Below are positions 17,377-26,818 of a DNA stretch of 64,000 nt, piece after piece. The translations under genes and the position numbers were made by a program. The notes under the pieces were generated by a model. It ran no database searches and was not told the origin of the DNA. It saw only the letters and a program-made list of their open reading frames with translations. The DNA comes from Legionella sainthelensi (GTDB taxonomy: Bacteria; Pseudomonadota; Gammaproteobacteria; Legionellales; Legionellaceae): NCBI RefSeq assembly GCF_900637685.1, contig NZ_LR134388.1, forward strand, positions 1,747,501 to 1,811,500, given 5' to 3'. How positions within the stretch are numbered: position 1 is the stretch's first letter; the number at the start of each line of letters is the position of its first letter.

Positions 17377-18228
17377 ATGAGTCTTGATACAGTGACTTTG
17401 CAATGCTTTTTGGCGGTTGCAGAAACCCAGAGTTTTACAAAAGCAGCCCTTCGAGTGGGGCGTACTCAATCCGCGATCAGTCAGCAGATTGCAAAACTTG
17501 AGCAACTGATTGAAAAACCTTTAATTCTTCGCGGACGTGAGTTGTCGCTCACCCCTGACGGAGAGCTTTTTTTAGGCTATGCCAAAAGGATTTATGAGCT
17601 TCATCGCGAATCACTCGACCGATTTAAAGCGCCAGAGCTTCATGGGGAGCTTCGTTTTGGTTTGCCTGAGGATTTTGCTTCAATGATTTTGTCGGATGTA
17701 CTGGTTGAGTTTTCACGGCTTCATCCAAGGGTGATGCTGAATGTTGAATGTGAGCTGACCCTTAATTTAATCCAACGGTTCAATCACGGCGATTTTGATT
17801 TGATTTTAATCAAAACAAATCAAAGAAATCAAATAGCTGAGGGTGTAGCTGTTTGGAATGAACCGGTAGATTGGGTGGGGAAGAGAGAGCTTTTAACTCA
17901 ATTCAACAAAACCACGCCAATTCCGCTGGTGCTCTCGCCAACGCCTTGTGTCTATCGTGGAAATGTTATTGATTCTCTCGATAATCACCATTTAAACTGG
18001 CGTCTTGTGTTCAGTAGTCCAAGCTATGCTGGAAAAATGGCTGCAGTGCGCGCAGGGCTAGGCATTACTGCGATACAACGAAGTATGATTCCCAGCGATC
18101 TTGAACGACTTGATGAGGGGTTCTTACCAAAATTGAGCGATATTCATGTATCCTTGTTAAAAAAGAAAGAACACAATAAAGCGATTGAATCGCTTGAGTA
18201 TTTCATACTAAAGAAATTAAAACATTAA
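17377..18228 (+). CDS. LysR-family regulator divergent from the DAB operon
   Basis: About 283 residues. The N-terminal wHTH (LQCFLAVAETQSFTKAALRVGRTQSAISQQIAKLE) is classic LysR, followed by a substrate-binding domain. I chose the ATG at 17377 because AGGAG lies six bases before it. An ATG at 17359 in the same frame has no such site. Its divergent position to dabB suggests it controls inorganic-carbon uptake, analogous to CbbR/CcmR-type regulators; this is inference. The 88-bp shared intergenic region would hold the binding site. Confidence 0.9.
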   Translation: MSLDTVTLQCFLAVAETQSFTKAALRVGRTQSAISQQIAKLEQLIEKPLILRGRELSLTPDGELFLGYAKRIYELHRESLDRFKAPELHGELRFGLPEDFASMILSDVLVEFSRLHPRVMLNVECELTLNLIQRFNHGDFDLILIKTNQRNQIAEGVAVWNEPVDWVGKRELLTQFNKTTPIPLVLSPTPCVYRGNVIDSLDNHHLNWRLVFSSPSYAGKMAAVRAGLGITAIQRSMIPSDLERLDEGFLPKLSDIHVSLLKKKEHNKAIESLEYFILKKLKH

Positions 18229-18262
18229 TGTCTTAAAATAAAAAAGGATAATTAGAAAAGAA

Positions 18263-19831
18263 ATGAATTCTATTAAGGATGTTTTAGATAAACCGACATT
18301 AGTATCAATTGCGCTCATTAGTCTGGTAGCAAGCTTATTGACTTTGAGCGTCCCGATTGCAGCACAAACATTAATTAATTTAATTGCCTTTGGAAAATTA
18401 ATGCAGCCTGTAGTCACTTTGAGCCTCATTGTATTCATCTTGATGGCAGCTCTTGGTGCCTTAAATGTTTGGCAAACCGTAGTGCTCGAGGTCATTCAGC
18501 AAAAATTAATGGTAAAAATAAGTCTAAACCTAACGAATCATTTTACTCGCTTGTCGTTAGATAGTTTTTCAACGCATCATGGTCCTGAGCTTGTGAATCG
18601 CTTTTTTGAAGTGGTTACCATCAAAAAATCACTTGCCAGTCTTTTGCTCTATGGGGTGAATTTAGGATTACAGCTTATTTTTGGGTTGCTACTTCTCCTC
18701 ATTTATCATCCCTTATTTATCATTTTTGACGCTTTTATTATTCTAAGTATCCTACTCATTATTTTCATCCCCTATCGTAAGGGATTAGAGAGTGCAAAAA
18801 AAGAGTGTGCGCAAAAACATCAAGTAGGCGCCTGGCTCGAAGAACTTTTAATTAATCGATTTTTATTCCGATTCAGTAATTACAATCACTATGCCATTTT
18901 ACAATCCGACAAGCATTTGGTTTCTTTTTTAAATGCAAGGAATACTCATTTTAAGCAACTCATCAAGCATCAAATTGGTTTTTATCTCCTTTCGGCGTTT
19001 TCAGGCAGTATCCTGCTAGGATTAGGAGGATATCTTGTTATTAAAAATCAATTGAGTTTAGGTCAGCTTGTAGCTGCTGAAATTGTACTTGGTGCGCTGA
19101 TTTATGCATTTAAACGTTTTGGTGTCCTTTTAGAAAATTATTACGATTTAGTGTCCTCAGAAAGTAAGATTGATGCAGTCCTTAATTTACCACTAGAGGA
19201 AATCAAAAATGAGCTTGATACTTTATTTCTGCCTATGAAAACAATCGAAATTCGGCTCTTTGATGAGATCAAAGTAAGTGCTGCATTGGAAAAGCCATTA
19301 GTAGTTTATTCTCAAAATGCAGAATTCTGTAAATCATTTGCCGAATCACTTTTGGGTTTTGGAAAAAAATGTAACATGGACCTTTTAGTGAATCAAAGTA
19401 TTTGTAATGAAGAGCATCGAACAGCACTTCGCCAATACAGCTTATTGTTGCGAAAGCCGGAATGGTTTGCAGGCAGCATTTATGACAATCTGGTGTTAAA
19501 CCATAAAAATGCATCAACCAAGATTATTATTGAACAATTTAATCAATTCGGACTTGCTGAAAAAATAATGCATCAACCTAATGGCTTGAAAACGATTATT
19601 TATGACTGGCAAAATGAATTTACAGAATTTGAACTCATTGCCCTAATGATTATTCGAGCTGTCTTGTTGCAGCCACAATTACTCATTATTGACCGAACTT
19701 TTGATGGATTAGAGAGAGAAAAAATTGACTTGCTCATGGAGCGATTGCTGAACTTGAATAATACCATTTTGGTTTTAGTCACTCAAACTCATGAACTCAA
19801 GGAAATGACAAATTGCGTGGTGCTTCCATGA
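18263..19831 (+). CDS. ABC exporter-like protein with degenerate ATPase domain
   Basis: 522 residues with a type I secretion ABC layout: an ABC-exporter membrane domain (hydrophobic segments near residues 12-32, 50-70, 125-170, 240-280) and a C-terminal domain at the place of the NBD. The NBD motifs are lost. At the Walker A position (about 348-357) there is YSQNAEFCKS with no GxxGxGKS. The signature is NEFTEFELIA instead of LSGGQ. Walker B LLIID is followed by Arg (478) instead of Glu, and the switch His position reads Gln (508). The frame is intact and it is coupled to HlyD and TolC genes, so it is a conserved pseudo-ATPase rather than a pseudogene, by inference. Confidence 0.8.
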   Translation: MNSIKDVLDKPTLVSIALISLVASLLTLSVPIAAQTLINLIAFGKLMQPVVTLSLIVFILMAALGALNVWQTVVLEVIQQKLMVKISLNLTNHFTRLSLDSFSTHHGPELVNRFFEVVTIKKSLASLLLYGVNLGLQLIFGLLLLLIYHPLFIIFDAFIILSILLIIFIPYRKGLESAKKECAQKHQVGAWLEELLINRFLFRFSNYNHYAILQSDKHLVSFLNARNTHFKQLIKHQIGFYLLSAFSGSILLGLGGYLVIKNQLSLGQLVAAEIVLGALIYAFKRFGVLLENYYDLVSSESKIDAVLNLPLEEIKNELDTLFLPMKTIEIRLFDEIKVSAALEKPLVVYSQNAEFCKSFAESLLGFGKKCNMDLLVNQSICNEEHRTALRQYSLLLRKPEWFAGSIYDNLVLNHKNASTKIIIEQFNQFGLAEKIMHQPNGLKTIIYDWQNEFTEFELIALMIIRAVLLQPQLLIIDRTFDGLEREKIDLLMERLLNLNNTILVLVTQTHELKEMTNCVVLP

Positions 19832-20814
19832 AATTACATGCCTATACCATGATTGCAAAACTACCAAAGCCACAAAAAATCGCCAAAATAATTTTTATTA
19901 TCACTCTAGTTATCGTTTTATTTTTAAGTTTTACTCCATGGCAACAGTTTGCTCTTGGTGATGGTAAGGTGATTGCTTATTCACCAACCGAAAGGCTTCA
20001 TACATTAAACTCACCAATCAATGGGCGTATTAAAAAATGGTATGTTGATGAGGGGATGACGGTAAAACCCGGAGATCTTCTAGTTGAAATCAATGATAAT
20101 GATCCTGGGTTATTGAAGCGATTGGAATTAGAAAAGAAAGCAATTGCACTGCGGATAGAGGCAGCAGAACAATCAATAGTAGCGGGAAAAGCCAATCTGG
20201 AACGACAAAAAAGGTTATATCAGCAAGGAATTAATTCAAAACGTCAATTTGAATTGGCACAAATTGAATATTCCAAATACCAAAGTGAGTTAGCGCAAGC
20301 AAATATTGACATGGTGGATGTTGATGTACGTATTGCCCGTCAGCAAACACAACTCATAAAAGCCCATGTGGCAGGAGTAATTTTTAAACGATTGACAGGC
20401 CAAGAGAGTGTAGTCGTTAAAGCGGGAGATGTTTTGGCACAAATTATTCCCGAGACTCAATCACGCGCTGTGGAGCTATGGATTGATGGCAATGATATTC
20501 CGTTTGTTCGACTTCATCAAAAAGCTCGCTTACAGTTCGAGGGATGGCCTGCAATCCAATTTCGGGGTTGGCCTGAAATTGCCGTAGGTACTTTTGGGGG
20601 TACTGTTTCTTTTATAGATCCCACAGACAATGGTCTTGGGTTATTTCGTGCCGTCATTATTCCTGATGAACCTTGGCCTCAAACGCGATTTTTAAGGCAA
20701 GGTGTGCGTGTTCATGGTTGGATTCAATTGGGACAAGTGCCTTTATGGTACGAACTGTGGCGGCAATTTAATGGTTTTCCACCCGAAAGTACCCCAGAGA
20801 AGGGGCAGCCATGA
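19828..20814 (+). CDS. HlyD-family periplasmic adaptor
   Basis: About 328 residues from the ATG at 19828, which overlaps the stop of the ABC-like gene as ATGA. One membrane segment (residues about 22-40) is followed by a biotinyl-lipoyl domain half (GRIKKWYVDEGMTVKPGDLL), a coiled-coil hairpin rich in Lys, Glu and Gln, and the second lipoyl half (AHVAGVIFKRLTGQESVVVKAGD), then beta-barrel regions. It would link the inner-membrane component to the TolC-like channel. A TTG at 19813 is a less likely start. Confidence 0.9.
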   Translation: MKLHAYTMIAKLPKPQKIAKIIFIITLVIVLFLSFTPWQQFALGDGKVIAYSPTERLHTLNSPINGRIKKWYVDEGMTVKPGDLLVEINDNDPGLLKRLELEKKAIALRIEAAEQSIVAGKANLERQKRLYQQGINSKRQFELAQIEYSKYQSELAQANIDMVDVDVRIARQQTQLIKAHVAGVIFKRLTGQESVVVKAGDVLAQIIPETQSRAVELWIDGNDIPFVRLHQKARLQFEGWPAIQFRGWPEIAVGTFGGTVSFIDPTDNGLGLFRAVIIPDEPWPQTRFLRQGVRVHGWIQLGQVPLWYELWRQFNGFPPESTPEKGQP

Positions 20815-22226
20815 ATCGATTTTTCGCTCATACCGAATTTAAATATCAGCTCATTCTAGGTTTTATCTGTTTCTTCCTTTCATTTGTCAGCGAGGCAAGC
20901 GAACAAAATAAATTAACCCTGGACAAGGTGCTTCAAAGTGTTGCACATTATTATCCTAAAATTAAAATAGCGCGTCTGGAAATTACAAAGGCTCAAGGCG
21001 AGCATTTGAGTGCGTTGGGAAGGTTTGATCCTTCTCTTGATGCAACTACCCGATCACAGCCCCTTGGCGGCTATATTAACAATTACGGAGATACTCAGCT
21101 TAATGTTCCAACCTTTTACAATGGAGTCAAATTATTTGCAGGTTATCGAAATGGGAATGGAGACTGGCCTATTTATTATCAAAACTACTTAACGAATTCA
21201 GGCGGGGAGTATCGAGCCGGACTTTCATTTCCTTTACTTCGTGACCGAACAATTGATAAGGATCGAACCAATTTATTGACTACCGCGGAGTCAATTGAAA
21301 TGAAAAAGCACGACTCGGAAGCGATTAAAATTCAGATATATCAAGAAACGATTAAAGTTTATTGGCAATGGGTAGAAGCAGGATTGCAATTAAAAACCTT
21401 TAGGCAGTTATTAAAATTAGCTCGAAAGCGGCAAGTGGCAATTGAGCAACAAGCAAATCAAGGTGATTTGCCAAAACTCGCCATAACCGAAAACTTGCAA
21501 CAAATAATCCAGAGAGAGCAATTACTTAACCAAGGGATGATGATATTTGAACAGGCTGGCATTAATTTATCTTTGTATTATCGAGATGAAAAGGGAAGTC
21601 CTAAAATTCCTTTGGAAAGAGAGCTGCCTTCGCATATTTTGATGCAGTCAGGTCAATTAGCGCAAGGATTATCTCAATTAGCTCGCCATCCTTCTTTAAA
21701 AAAACTACAAAATTACTCAAGAATAATTAAGCTTAAGCGTGACTTGGCACAAAATGAGTTGCTGCCCAATTTGGATGCTACTGCATATACGTTTAAGCAA
21801 TACGGCAGTGGAGGATATTCTGCGTTAATCCCAGAGGCAGCTTTTATCGGGGTTTCTTTCAAATTTCCTGTATTACGCCGAGAAGCCAAAGGGAGGTTAA
21901 TTCGTACACAGGGTGAAATCGAGCAAATAAGAGCAGAAAAAAAGTTTATGTATGAGCAGCTTAAAAATCAACTTACCAATCTTTATATTGGGATAAGAAG
22001 AATCCATCAGCAGGTAGCTTTCTTAAAGAAGGAGTATCATTTGGCACTTAAGGTGCAACAAGGAGAGACACAAAAATTCTATGAAGGAGACAGTACCTTA
22101 TTTTTAGTGAATCAACGAGAGCAGGTAACCACGCAGGTGCAACTTAATTGGATAAATGCCCAGGTTCAACAAGAAGAGTTAAAAGACATGGTACGTTTCT
22201 TTTCTTCAACGAATTTGGAAAAGTAA
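20811..22226 (+). CDS. TolC-family outer-membrane channel protein
   Basis: 471 residues. A signal peptide (cleaved near residues 28-32, SEASEQ) is followed by two outer-membrane efflux repeats with long helices typical of TolC/OEP. LTLDKVLQSVAHYYPKIKIARLEI at the start is the usual OEP entry. Its ATG overlaps the hlyD stop (ATGA), so the three genes form one translationally coupled unit. This completes a tripartite export path from cytoplasm to outside. The cargo is unknown, and no peptidase domain or RTX gene is nearby. Confidence 0.88.
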   Translation: MNRFFAHTEFKYQLILGFICFFLSFVSEASEQNKLTLDKVLQSVAHYYPKIKIARLEITKAQGEHLSALGRFDPSLDATTRSQPLGGYINNYGDTQLNVPTFYNGVKLFAGYRNGNGDWPIYYQNYLTNSGGEYRAGLSFPLLRDRTIDKDRTNLLTTAESIEMKKHDSEAIKIQIYQETIKVYWQWVEAGLQLKTFRQLLKLARKRQVAIEQQANQGDLPKLAITENLQQIIQREQLLNQGMMIFEQAGINLSLYYRDEKGSPKIPLERELPSHILMQSGQLAQGLSQLARHPSLKKLQNYSRIIKLKRDLAQNELLPNLDATAYTFKQYGSGGYSALIPEAAFIGVSFKFPVLRREAKGRLIRTQGEIEQIRAEKKFMYEQLKNQLTNLYIGIRRIHQQVAFLKKEYHLALKVQQGETQKFYEGDSTLFLVNQREQVTTQVQLNWINAQVQQEELKDMVRFFSSTNLEK

Positions 22227-22422
22227 GATAAAAAATGTACTGCGGGGTGTTGAACCGATACTCATTGATGGAAAAAAACTCTAAGGACAAGTCGATAAAC
22301 ATGATTGTGTACCGTTTATGAAAATGAAGGTAGAGCAAGTACCTAATTAGTATTATCCTATTTTTTTGACTTATTTTTTCAAGTGCTCTCAACGAGATCA
22401 TTTGGGCTCTTAATACGCGAGC

Positions 22423-23961
22423 TTAAAGACGTCCTGAATCTAAAGAAGATAAAATTTCTTGAGCCTGAGCATGGATTGCTTCTTTTTTATCAGAGGGCAT
22501 TTTTTGCCAATTCATATAAGCATAATGAAGTCGAGGATTATTTTTAAGCTTGTCTTCATTTTGTTTAAGAAAATTCCAATATAATGCATTAAATGGACAC
22601 GCTTTTTCTCCTAGTAATGTATTTGGCTTATAGGAGCATGATTCACAAAAATTGCTCATGCGCTGAATGTATTTTCCACTGGCAGCATACGGTTTGCTTG
22701 CCATCAAACCACCATCAGCATAAAGTGCCATACCTAAGGTATTGGGGAGCTCTACCCACTCATAGGCATCAGCATAAACAGCAAGATACCATTCACAGAC
22801 TTCTTTGGGGTTGATGCCTGCAAGTAACGCAAAATTACCGGTTATCATGAGTCGTTGGATATGATGCGAATAAGCCTCTACCGACGTTTGGCGAACTACT
22901 TCTTTGATACAAAACATTTTAGTGTCTGATCCCCAGAAAAATGCAGGCAAAGCTCTTGTTGCTTGAAAGTGATTCATTTCTTTGTAGGCAGGCATAAAAT
23001 ACCAATAAATACCATGAATGTATTCTCGCCATCCTAGAATTTGACGTATGAATCCTTCTACTGAATTAAGAGGGGCTTTTTGTTGCAGATAAGCCTGCTC
23101 TGCAATGCGACATAGTTCTATAGGTAATAACAGTCCGGCATTAAGATAAAACGACAATCTTGAATGAAATAAACTGGTTTCATAGGTTAACATCGCATCC
23201 TGATAGTCGCCAAAAGAGATAAGACAATGTTCAATGAAATAATGTGCTTCCGATAAGGCATCAGCGCGGGTCACTGCCAATTCAAAGGGAATCAATTGCC
23301 CAAAATGGGTTGAAAAATTTTTTTTCACCAATCTCAAAACTTCGACAGTAATCTCATCTTCTGGATAATTCAAGCGTTTTGGAAATGAGGGAATGTGTTT
23401 TGCAGGATTACGATTTTGCGCATCATAATTCCAGGAGCCCCCGATTGGATTATCATTGCTATCAATTAAAATGCGATATTTTTGACGCATCATCCGGTAA
23501 AAAAACTCCATGCGTAGTTGTTTTTTTCCTTTAGCCCAATCTTTAAATTCATTTATAGTGCATAAAAAGCGATTGTCTTCGTAAATTATTAATGGAACGG
23601 ATAATTTACTTTTCAAGTCCTCAAACATTTTGTGAACGCGCCATTCCCCTGGCTGAGTCAGATTTATTGCAGAAGGTTGTATTTCTTCAACGGCTCGCAT
23701 CAGTTCTTTGACCAGACTTCCTTGATTGTCTGGATCCTCAAACTTTGTATAGCGGACATCATATCCTTTAATCGTGAGTGTTTGAGCAAAGTGGCGCATT
23801 GCAGAGAACAAAAATGCAATTTTCTTAGGATGATGACGGACATAAGTTGCCTCTTCTGTCACTTCACACATCAAGACAACATCATCATGCCTATTGATTT
23901 CACGAAGTGCAGACAAAGTGTCACTCAATTGATCGCCTAAAATAAAGCAGAGTTTTGTCAT
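22423..23961 (-). CDS. Iron-sulfur cryptochrome/photolyase (FeS-BCP, PhrB-type)
   Basis: 512 residues of the deoxyribodipyrimidine photolyase-related family. C351, C439, C442 and C455 match the four cysteines holding the [4Fe-4S] cluster in Agrobacterium PhrB, a (6-4) photolyase, with nearly identical numbering. The N-terminal Rossmann-like antenna domain starts KLCFILGDQLS, and the FAD-binding region contains ILGWREYIHGIYW and HHIQRLMITGNFALL. Expected role is light-driven DNA repair with FAD and a lumazine-type antenna. It is downstream of, and 21 bp from, the SDR gene. Confidence 0.92.
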   Translation of the reverse strand: MTKLCFILGDQLSDTLSALREINRHDDVVLMCEVTEEATYVRHHPKKIAFLFSAMRHFAQTLTIKGYDVRYTKFEDPDNQGSLVKELMRAVEEIQPSAINLTQPGEWRVHKMFEDLKSKLSVPLIIYEDNRFLCTINEFKDWAKGKKQLRMEFFYRMMRQKYRILIDSNDNPIGGSWNYDAQNRNPAKHIPSFPKRLNYPEDEITVEVLRLVKKNFSTHFGQLIPFELAVTRADALSEAHYFIEHCLISFGDYQDAMLTYETSLFHSRLSFYLNAGLLLPIELCRIAEQAYLQQKAPLNSVEGFIRQILGWREYIHGIYWYFMPAYKEMNHFQATRALPAFFWGSDTKMFCIKEVVRQTSVEAYSHHIQRLMITGNFALLAGINPKEVCEWYLAVYADAYEWVELPNTLGMALYADGGLMASKPYAASGKYIQRMSNFCESCSYKPNTLLGEKACPFNALYWNFLKQNEDKLKNNPRLHYAYMNWQKMPSDKKEAIHAQAQEILSSLDSGRL

Positions 23962-23982
23962 AAATTGTTTTTTCTTAGTTAG

Positions 23983-24681
23983 CTAAATTTTTATTTTGGG
24001 GCGAACATGACTTAACCCCCCATCCACTGCAAGAACTTGCCCAGTTATCCAACTATTTTCTGGAGTTAATAAAAAAATAATCGCTTGAGCGATATCCTCT
24101 GGTGTTCCAATACGTCCCAAAGGATGCATCGCTGTGGATGCATTAAAAGCAAACTGATTATTTAATATGGAAGAGGTTAAGGGGCTATTAACCATTCCTG
24201 GCGCTACCACATTGACTCTTAAGTTATTTGGGGCATAAGTAGCTGCTGCAGCTTGAGCAAGACCTATTACTCCCGCTTTTGCTGCAGCAATCGCCTCATG
24301 ATTTGCAAGGCCAACCAATGCTGCTGATGATGAAATTAATACTACTGAGCCGCCTTTTTTCATTATCAAACCTGCAGCACGAATTGTTGCAAATGCGGTG
24401 GTTAACGAAGCATTAATACAGGATTGAAACTCTTCAAATGTTGTCGAGTGAGCACTTTTCAAAAGTAAAGAACCTGCGCAATTAACAACACCATCAATGT
24501 TGCCAATCTTGCGAAAAACGTCACTGACAGCATCAAAATCACTGGCATCAAGTAAAAAATCTGGATTAATTTTACGATTATCTCTTGCAGTAGTGAATAC
24601 TGTGTCGCCGCGTTTTATCAAAAAAGTGGTAACCGATTGCCCAATTGCACTGCTTGCCGCTATAACTAAATAATTAGCCAT
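23983..24681 (-). CDS. SDR-family protein lacking the catalytic tyrosine
   Basis: 232 residues of the short-chain dehydrogenase fold. The glycine motif at the NAD(P) site is altered (AASSAIGQS instead of TGxxxGxG). NCAG (67-70) and the S118 region (LISSS) are present. The position of the catalytic Tyr in YxxxK reads Ile131 (HEAIAAAKAG, K135), with His128 and Glu129 nearby. Either a dedicated subfamily uses another residue or it no longer catalyses the usual reaction. It is first in a two-gene unit with the photolyase and divergent from DUF3429. SDR genes of this kind accompany photolyases in other proteobacteria. Confidence 0.85.
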   Translation of the reverse strand: MANYLVIAASSAIGQSVTTFLIKRGDTVFTTARDNRKINPDFLLDASDFDAVSDVFRKIGNIDGVVNCAGSLLLKSAHSTTFEEFQSCINASLTTAFATIRAAGLIMKKGGSVVLISSSAALVGLANHEAIAAAKAGVIGLAQAAAATYAPNNLRVNVVAPGMVNSPLTSSILNNQFAFNASTAMHPLGRIGTPEDIAQAIIFLLTPENSWITGQVLAVDGGLSHVRPKIKI

Positions 24682-24836
24682 ACTAAATTCACAAAAACGA
24701 TAAGTTAGATTTACTATGCTTGATGAAATTTAAAAGTTCAATATTTTTTGTTAGATTGAAAAGGACAGTTAATTCATCTCTGAGTTTAAATCAATTAAAA
24801 TAAAATCGCATTGACTTATAGGAAAAGGACAATCCA

Positions 24837-25274
24837 ATGACACAAAAAAATAGTCTTGTTACAAGTTTGACCTATTTAGGCGCTACCCCTTTCATTGTAG
24901 CTGCATTATGCTCCCTTTTAGGTCTTAGCGAACTTCCCTATCTCGGTGCTACTCAACCCTTACTTTTTTCTTATGCAACTCTTATTGCCAGTTTCATGGC
25001 AGGAACTCACTGGGGATATGTGGTACGTTCGAATTCAACTTTCAACCTCATTCTCTTTGCAAGTGTCATAACTGTCTTAATCCTTTGGATTTTGTGGAGC
25101 AGTAGCAGGACAGTGACTTATCCCCTATTTTTAGTGCCAATTTACTTACTGCTTTTGGGCTTAGATTATTTATTGTTAAAATACAACTATGAAGAACGCT
25201 TCTATTTTAAGATGCGGACAGGTATAACCACTCTCGTCATATTCAGCTTATTAATAACTTATTTTAAACAATAA
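24837..25274 (+). CDS. DUF3429 membrane protein
   Basis: 145 residues with four to five predicted membrane helices. The FMAGTHWGYVVRSN segment (residues about 57-70) is typical of DUF3429. GGAAAAGGACA precedes the ATG. It is divergent from the SDR-photolyase pair. DUF3429 genes are often found with photolyase and Cfa-type genes in light-responsive clusters, so it likely belongs functionally to that set. Biochemical role unknown. Confidence 0.85.
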   Translation: MTQKNSLVTSLTYLGATPFIVAALCSLLGLSELPYLGATQPLLFSYATLIASFMAGTHWGYVVRSNSTFNLILFASVITVLILWILWSSSRTVTYPLFLVPIYLLLLGLDYLLLKYNYEERFYFKMRTGITTLVIFSLLITYFKQ

Positions 25275-25447
25275 AAAAGTATGGATTTGATAATTTATTA
25301 TACATATACGATAATTAAATATTGGCCGTAATGCAGCCACGCTGCAGTGTACAATGCAGACGTACTTTTCCTAAATGAGATATTCTTACTCGTTACATAT
25401 TATTGGCTGCATCACAAAAAACAGTTGGTAATGATTGGAGTGATGAA

Positions 25448-26818
25448 ATGCTTGTAGAAATTCTATCACGTGCCCAGTTTGGTTTTAGCATCGGATTTCA
25501 TATTTTATTTCCAACATTGAATTTGGGACTGGCTGTATTTTTAGTTATTATGGAATTTCTTTGGTTAAAAACTAAAAAAACAGTCTATCTTGAAATTTGC
25601 AAACTGTGGACCAAGATTTTTGCACTTACCTTTGGAATGGGAGTTGTTTCAGGCATTGTACTAGCCTATCAAATTGGAACGAATTTCGGACCATTCATCA
25701 CTCAATTCGGCAATGTCTTGGGCGCGCTATTTGCCTATGAAACACTGACGGCCTTTTTCCTCGAAGCAGGTTTTTTAGGTGTGATGCTCTTTGGTTGGAA
25801 AAGAGTACCACCCTTGCTTCATTTTATTGCAACTTTGCTGGTGGCTTTAGGGACAACCATTTCAGCTTTTTGGATTATGTCGGCGAATTCATGGATGCAA
25901 ACACCAAGTGGCTATGAGATAGTAGGTGGGAAATACGTGGTTGCCAGTTGGTGGGCTGTGGTGATGAACCCATCGTTTATACCACGCTTTATACATATGA
26001 TTTTGGCCTCGTATGTGACTACTTGCTTTGTTATTATGGGGGTTGCGTCTTATTATTTGCTTCGCAAAAAAGCAATGGAGGCCGCAAAGAAAACGATGTC
26101 TTTTGCACTTTGGGCCGCTCTAATTCTTGTTCCTGTCCAAATTGTGGTTGGTGATATTGTGGGGCTCATGGTTAAAGAGCATCAACCGCTTAAAACAGCG
26201 GCCATGGAGGGGCTTTGGCATACGCAAAATGGTGCACCTTTAGTATTATTTGCTTGGCCTTCTCAGGCAAAACAACAAAATAACTATGCTATTGAAATTC
26301 CTAAACTTGCAAGTTTTATCAATACTCATGACTGGGATGGCAAAATGGTTGGTTTAGACTCCGTGGCACCTGACCAGCAACCAAGAGTTGCCCCTGTGTT
26401 TTTCTCATTTAGAATTATGGTAGGCATCGGTCTTCTGATGTTTGCAACAGCAATTTTAGGCTTATTCCTTCGTTATAAAAACAAAATTTATGAGGCAAAA
26501 TGGTTTCATTATTGGTGTTTTACACTCACGCCACTGGGTTTTATAGCCAGTATTTCGGGATGGCTCGCTGCTGAAATTGGAAGACAGCCCTGGGTGGTAT
26601 ATGGATTATTGAAAACTCGTGATGCAGTCTCTGCAATCAGTGCAGAGGATGTGATAATCTCTTTTACACTGCTTGTGCTTGCTTATGGCGTTGTGTTTGG
26701 GTTTTATTTGTACTATTTACTGAAACTGATTCGTTTAGGTCCTGAAATAATCGAGCAAGACCAAGTCGAGCATCATGCTTTTCAATACATGACTGATTTA
26801 AATGTGGAGAAAAAATAA
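25448..26818 (+). CDS. cioA: Cytochrome bd-type quinol oxidase subunit I (CioA-like)
   Basis: About 456 residues. The start chosen is the ATG at 25448 (MLVEILSRAQFGF), preceded by GGAG. A longer TTG start at 25403 is less like the family. The N-terminal His of FHILFP is a heme ligand, and GRQPWVVYGLL is the conserved quinol/heme region. The Q-loop is short, as in cyanide-insensitive CioA rather than E. coli CydA. It forms the terminal oxidase with the next gene, reducing O2 with quinol at the inner membrane. Confidence 0.92.
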   Translation: MLVEILSRAQFGFSIGFHILFPTLNLGLAVFLVIMEFLWLKTKKTVYLEICKLWTKIFALTFGMGVVSGIVLAYQIGTNFGPFITQFGNVLGALFAYETLTAFFLEAGFLGVMLFGWKRVPPLLHFIATLLVALGTTISAFWIMSANSWMQTPSGYEIVGGKYVVASWWAVVMNPSFIPRFIHMILASYVTTCFVIMGVASYYLLRKKAMEAAKKTMSFALWAALILVPVQIVVGDIVGLMVKEHQPLKTAAMEGLWHTQNGAPLVLFAWPSQAKQQNNYAIEIPKLASFINTHDWDGKMVGLDSVAPDQQPRVAPVFFSFRIMVGIGLLMFATAILGLFLRYKNKIYEAKWFHYWCFTLTPLGFIASISGWLAAEIGRQPWVVYGLLKTRDAVSAISAEDVIISFTLLVLAYGVVFGFYLYYLLKLIRLGPEIIEQDQVEHHAFQYMTDLNVEKK

